Positions 63,316 to 64,000 of a stretch of 64,000 nt of DNA are shown piece after piece; the first letter of the stretch is position 1, and each line of letters starts with the position of its first letter. Position numbers and translations under genes: made by a program. The DNA comes from Flavobacterium frigoris PS1 (GTDB taxonomy: Bacteria > Bacteroidota > Bacteroidia > Flavobacteriales > Flavobacteriaceae): assembly GCF_000252125.1 (NCBI RefSeq), contig NZ_AHKF01000015.1, positions 307,660 to 371,659 of the forward strand, written 5' to 3'. Under the pieces are notes generated by a model that was given only the letters and a program-made list of their open reading frames with translations, made no database searches and was not told the DNA's origin.

Positions 63316-63549
63316 TGCAGTAGTCAAGAGTAGTTTTTTACTATCGAGACAGTATTGAAAAGTAGTAGTTGTTTGGCGCTTTCTGTTTTCTAAAACCGTT
63401 ATGGCTTGTATTTGTGATTGATTTTGTTTTGAAACAGAAGTTTGTTTTTTGTGTGCCGGATGTGTCGCAGTAGATTTTGGGTTAACATTAAGGGCTAAAA
63501 AACGGTTTGTCGCTAAATTATCGACTTCAAAGCGACAAGTACAGCTTAG
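63289..63549 (-). pseudogene. Open frame without start codon
   Basis: The minus strand is open for 86 codons and the product looks protein-like (for example FEVDNLATNRFLALNVNPK and ending AKKSLVKIA), yet has no in-frame ATG after the TAG at 63550-63552. The 3' end overlaps the terminator hairpin. It is either a gene start lost by mutation or chance. Confidence 0.25.
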
Positions 63550-63711
63550 CTACTATAGTTGAAGAGCCTCTTATTTGAATAAATCAATCACAGAAGCTAT
63601 TGTTTTTGTAATAAATTAAAGATTGACCTAAAATAATTACGCTGTAACAATTTAATTTTAAAACGGTTAGAATTAAAGCTCGTTTTTCTGTAAAAATTTA
63701 GGGTAAAAAAC

Positions 63712-63743
63712 TTGTTTCAAAGCTAACTTATTCTCTATATTTG
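63712..63743 (+). promoter_or_regulatory. Promoter of tRNA-Gly(TCC)
   Basis: TTG (63712-63714) and TATATTTG (63736-63743) are 21 bp apart, 11 bp before the tRNA. Confidence 0.8.
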
Positions 63744-63754
63744 CACTCAGTAAT

Positions 63755-63827
<73 letters not shown>

Positions 63828-63831
63828 CTTT

Positions 63832-63862
63832 AAAGCCGAAACATTCATGTTTCGGCTTTTTT
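63832..63862 (+). terminator. Terminator after tRNA-Gly(TCC)
   Basis: The stem AAAGCCGAAACAT / ATGTTTCGGCTTT and a T run directly follow the tRNA. Confidence 0.93.
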
Positions 63863-63940
63863 ATTTTAGCTTAAAAAAAGATTAAAACAGTAGTGTTTTT
63901 TGACATTCTAATTTTTATTTCTTTTTTTTATTAAAAAAAC

Positions 63941-63970
63941 TTGTGCAGGATGATTTATTATGTATCTTTG
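63941..63970 (+). promoter_or_regulatory. Promoter of the truncated tRNA at the window end
   Basis: TTG (63941-63943) and TATCTTTG (63963-63970) are 19 bp apart, 12 bp before the next tRNA. Confidence 0.8.
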
Positions 63971-63982
63971 CACCCTGTTAAT

Positions 63983-64000
63983 GCGAAAGTAGCTCAGTTG
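63983..64000 (+). tRNA. Partial tRNA cut by the window end
   Basis: The first 18 nt (GCGAAAGTAGCTCAGTTG) are identical to the 5' end of the tRNA-Gly(TCC) gene 228 bp upstream. The anticodon is outside the window, so a second glycine tRNA is likely but not proved. Confidence 0.8.

Larger units (their letters stand above)
63187..63754. other. Intergenic region before tRNA-Gly
   Basis: These 568 bp hold the L,D-transpeptidase terminator (63265-63315), an open minus-strand frame without a start codon (63289-63549) and the tRNA promoter. No other gene was found. Confidence 0.6.

Overview
The window is a piece of a Bacteroidota chromosome, most likely a Flavobacterium or a close relative. The evidence is AT-rich DNA with weak ribosome binding sites, recurring promoters of the form TTG-N17..23-TAnnTTTG, a type IX secretion (T9SS) plug protein and a T9SS type B sorting domain, tandem DUF5916 proteins, and flavobacterial gene forms such as a FolK-deoxynucleoside kinase fusion and SerB with N-terminal ACT domains. 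Most of it is housekeeping. There are no rRNA genes, insertion sequences, prophage genes or CRISPR arrays.

Layout. 1-10 kb: clpX, serB, a bacterial GH3-family gene stop-to-start with a tiny lipoprotein gene, a DUF2797 protein, a large AsmA-like protein and sppA. 10-18 kb: folK-dNK fusion, a large T9SS-secreted lectin-like protein, a SpoU methyltransferase, a DUF1573 protein, mutS, then tRNA-Gly(GCC) and tRNA-Leu(TAA). 18-24 kb: a YegP-like protein, a low-complexity lipoprotein, the Kdo transferase waaA, and a DegT aminotransferase-galE-glycerophosphodiesterase run, i.e. envelope sugar and lipid functions. 24-28.5 kb: fabD and a redox set (FMN reductase, YjdI-like Fe-S protein, YjdJ-like GNAT protein, pirin) downstream of a Crp/Fnr-type regulator. 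28.6-32.5 kb: bestrophin channel, Usp-like protein and a two-component system. 33-43 kb: AraC regulator, purT, a U32-family RNA-modification protein, an aspartate-type aminotransferase, a desaturase, rsmG, pruA and apaG. 43-49 kb: T9SS plug protein, M16 peptidase, a methyltransferase and map. 49-54 kb: a TetR / ABC / HlyD / TolC export operon. 54-63 kb: a DUF445 protein, gpmI, two DUF5916 paralogues and an L,D-transpeptidase-like protein. The end carries tRNA-Gly(TCC) and the first 18 nt of another tRNA.

The observations most worth a second look are these: a compact GC-rich foldable element in the aspC/U32 intergenic region (about 37456-37553); an export ABC protein whose nucleotide-binding domain keeps Walker A but has lost the Q-loop Gln, the LSGGQ core, the Walker B DE order and the H-loop His; an FNR-like palindrome about 41-44 bp upstream of the predicted start of the pirin operon; a 23-bp-spaced direct repeat beside the two-component system and the Usp/bestrophin genes; dockerin-like calcium loops inside a glycerophosphodiesterase lipoprotein; and a 49-residue Cys-rich lipoprotein coupled to GH3. 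Nothing here amounts to a proven new system. These are testable leads based on reading the sequence only.
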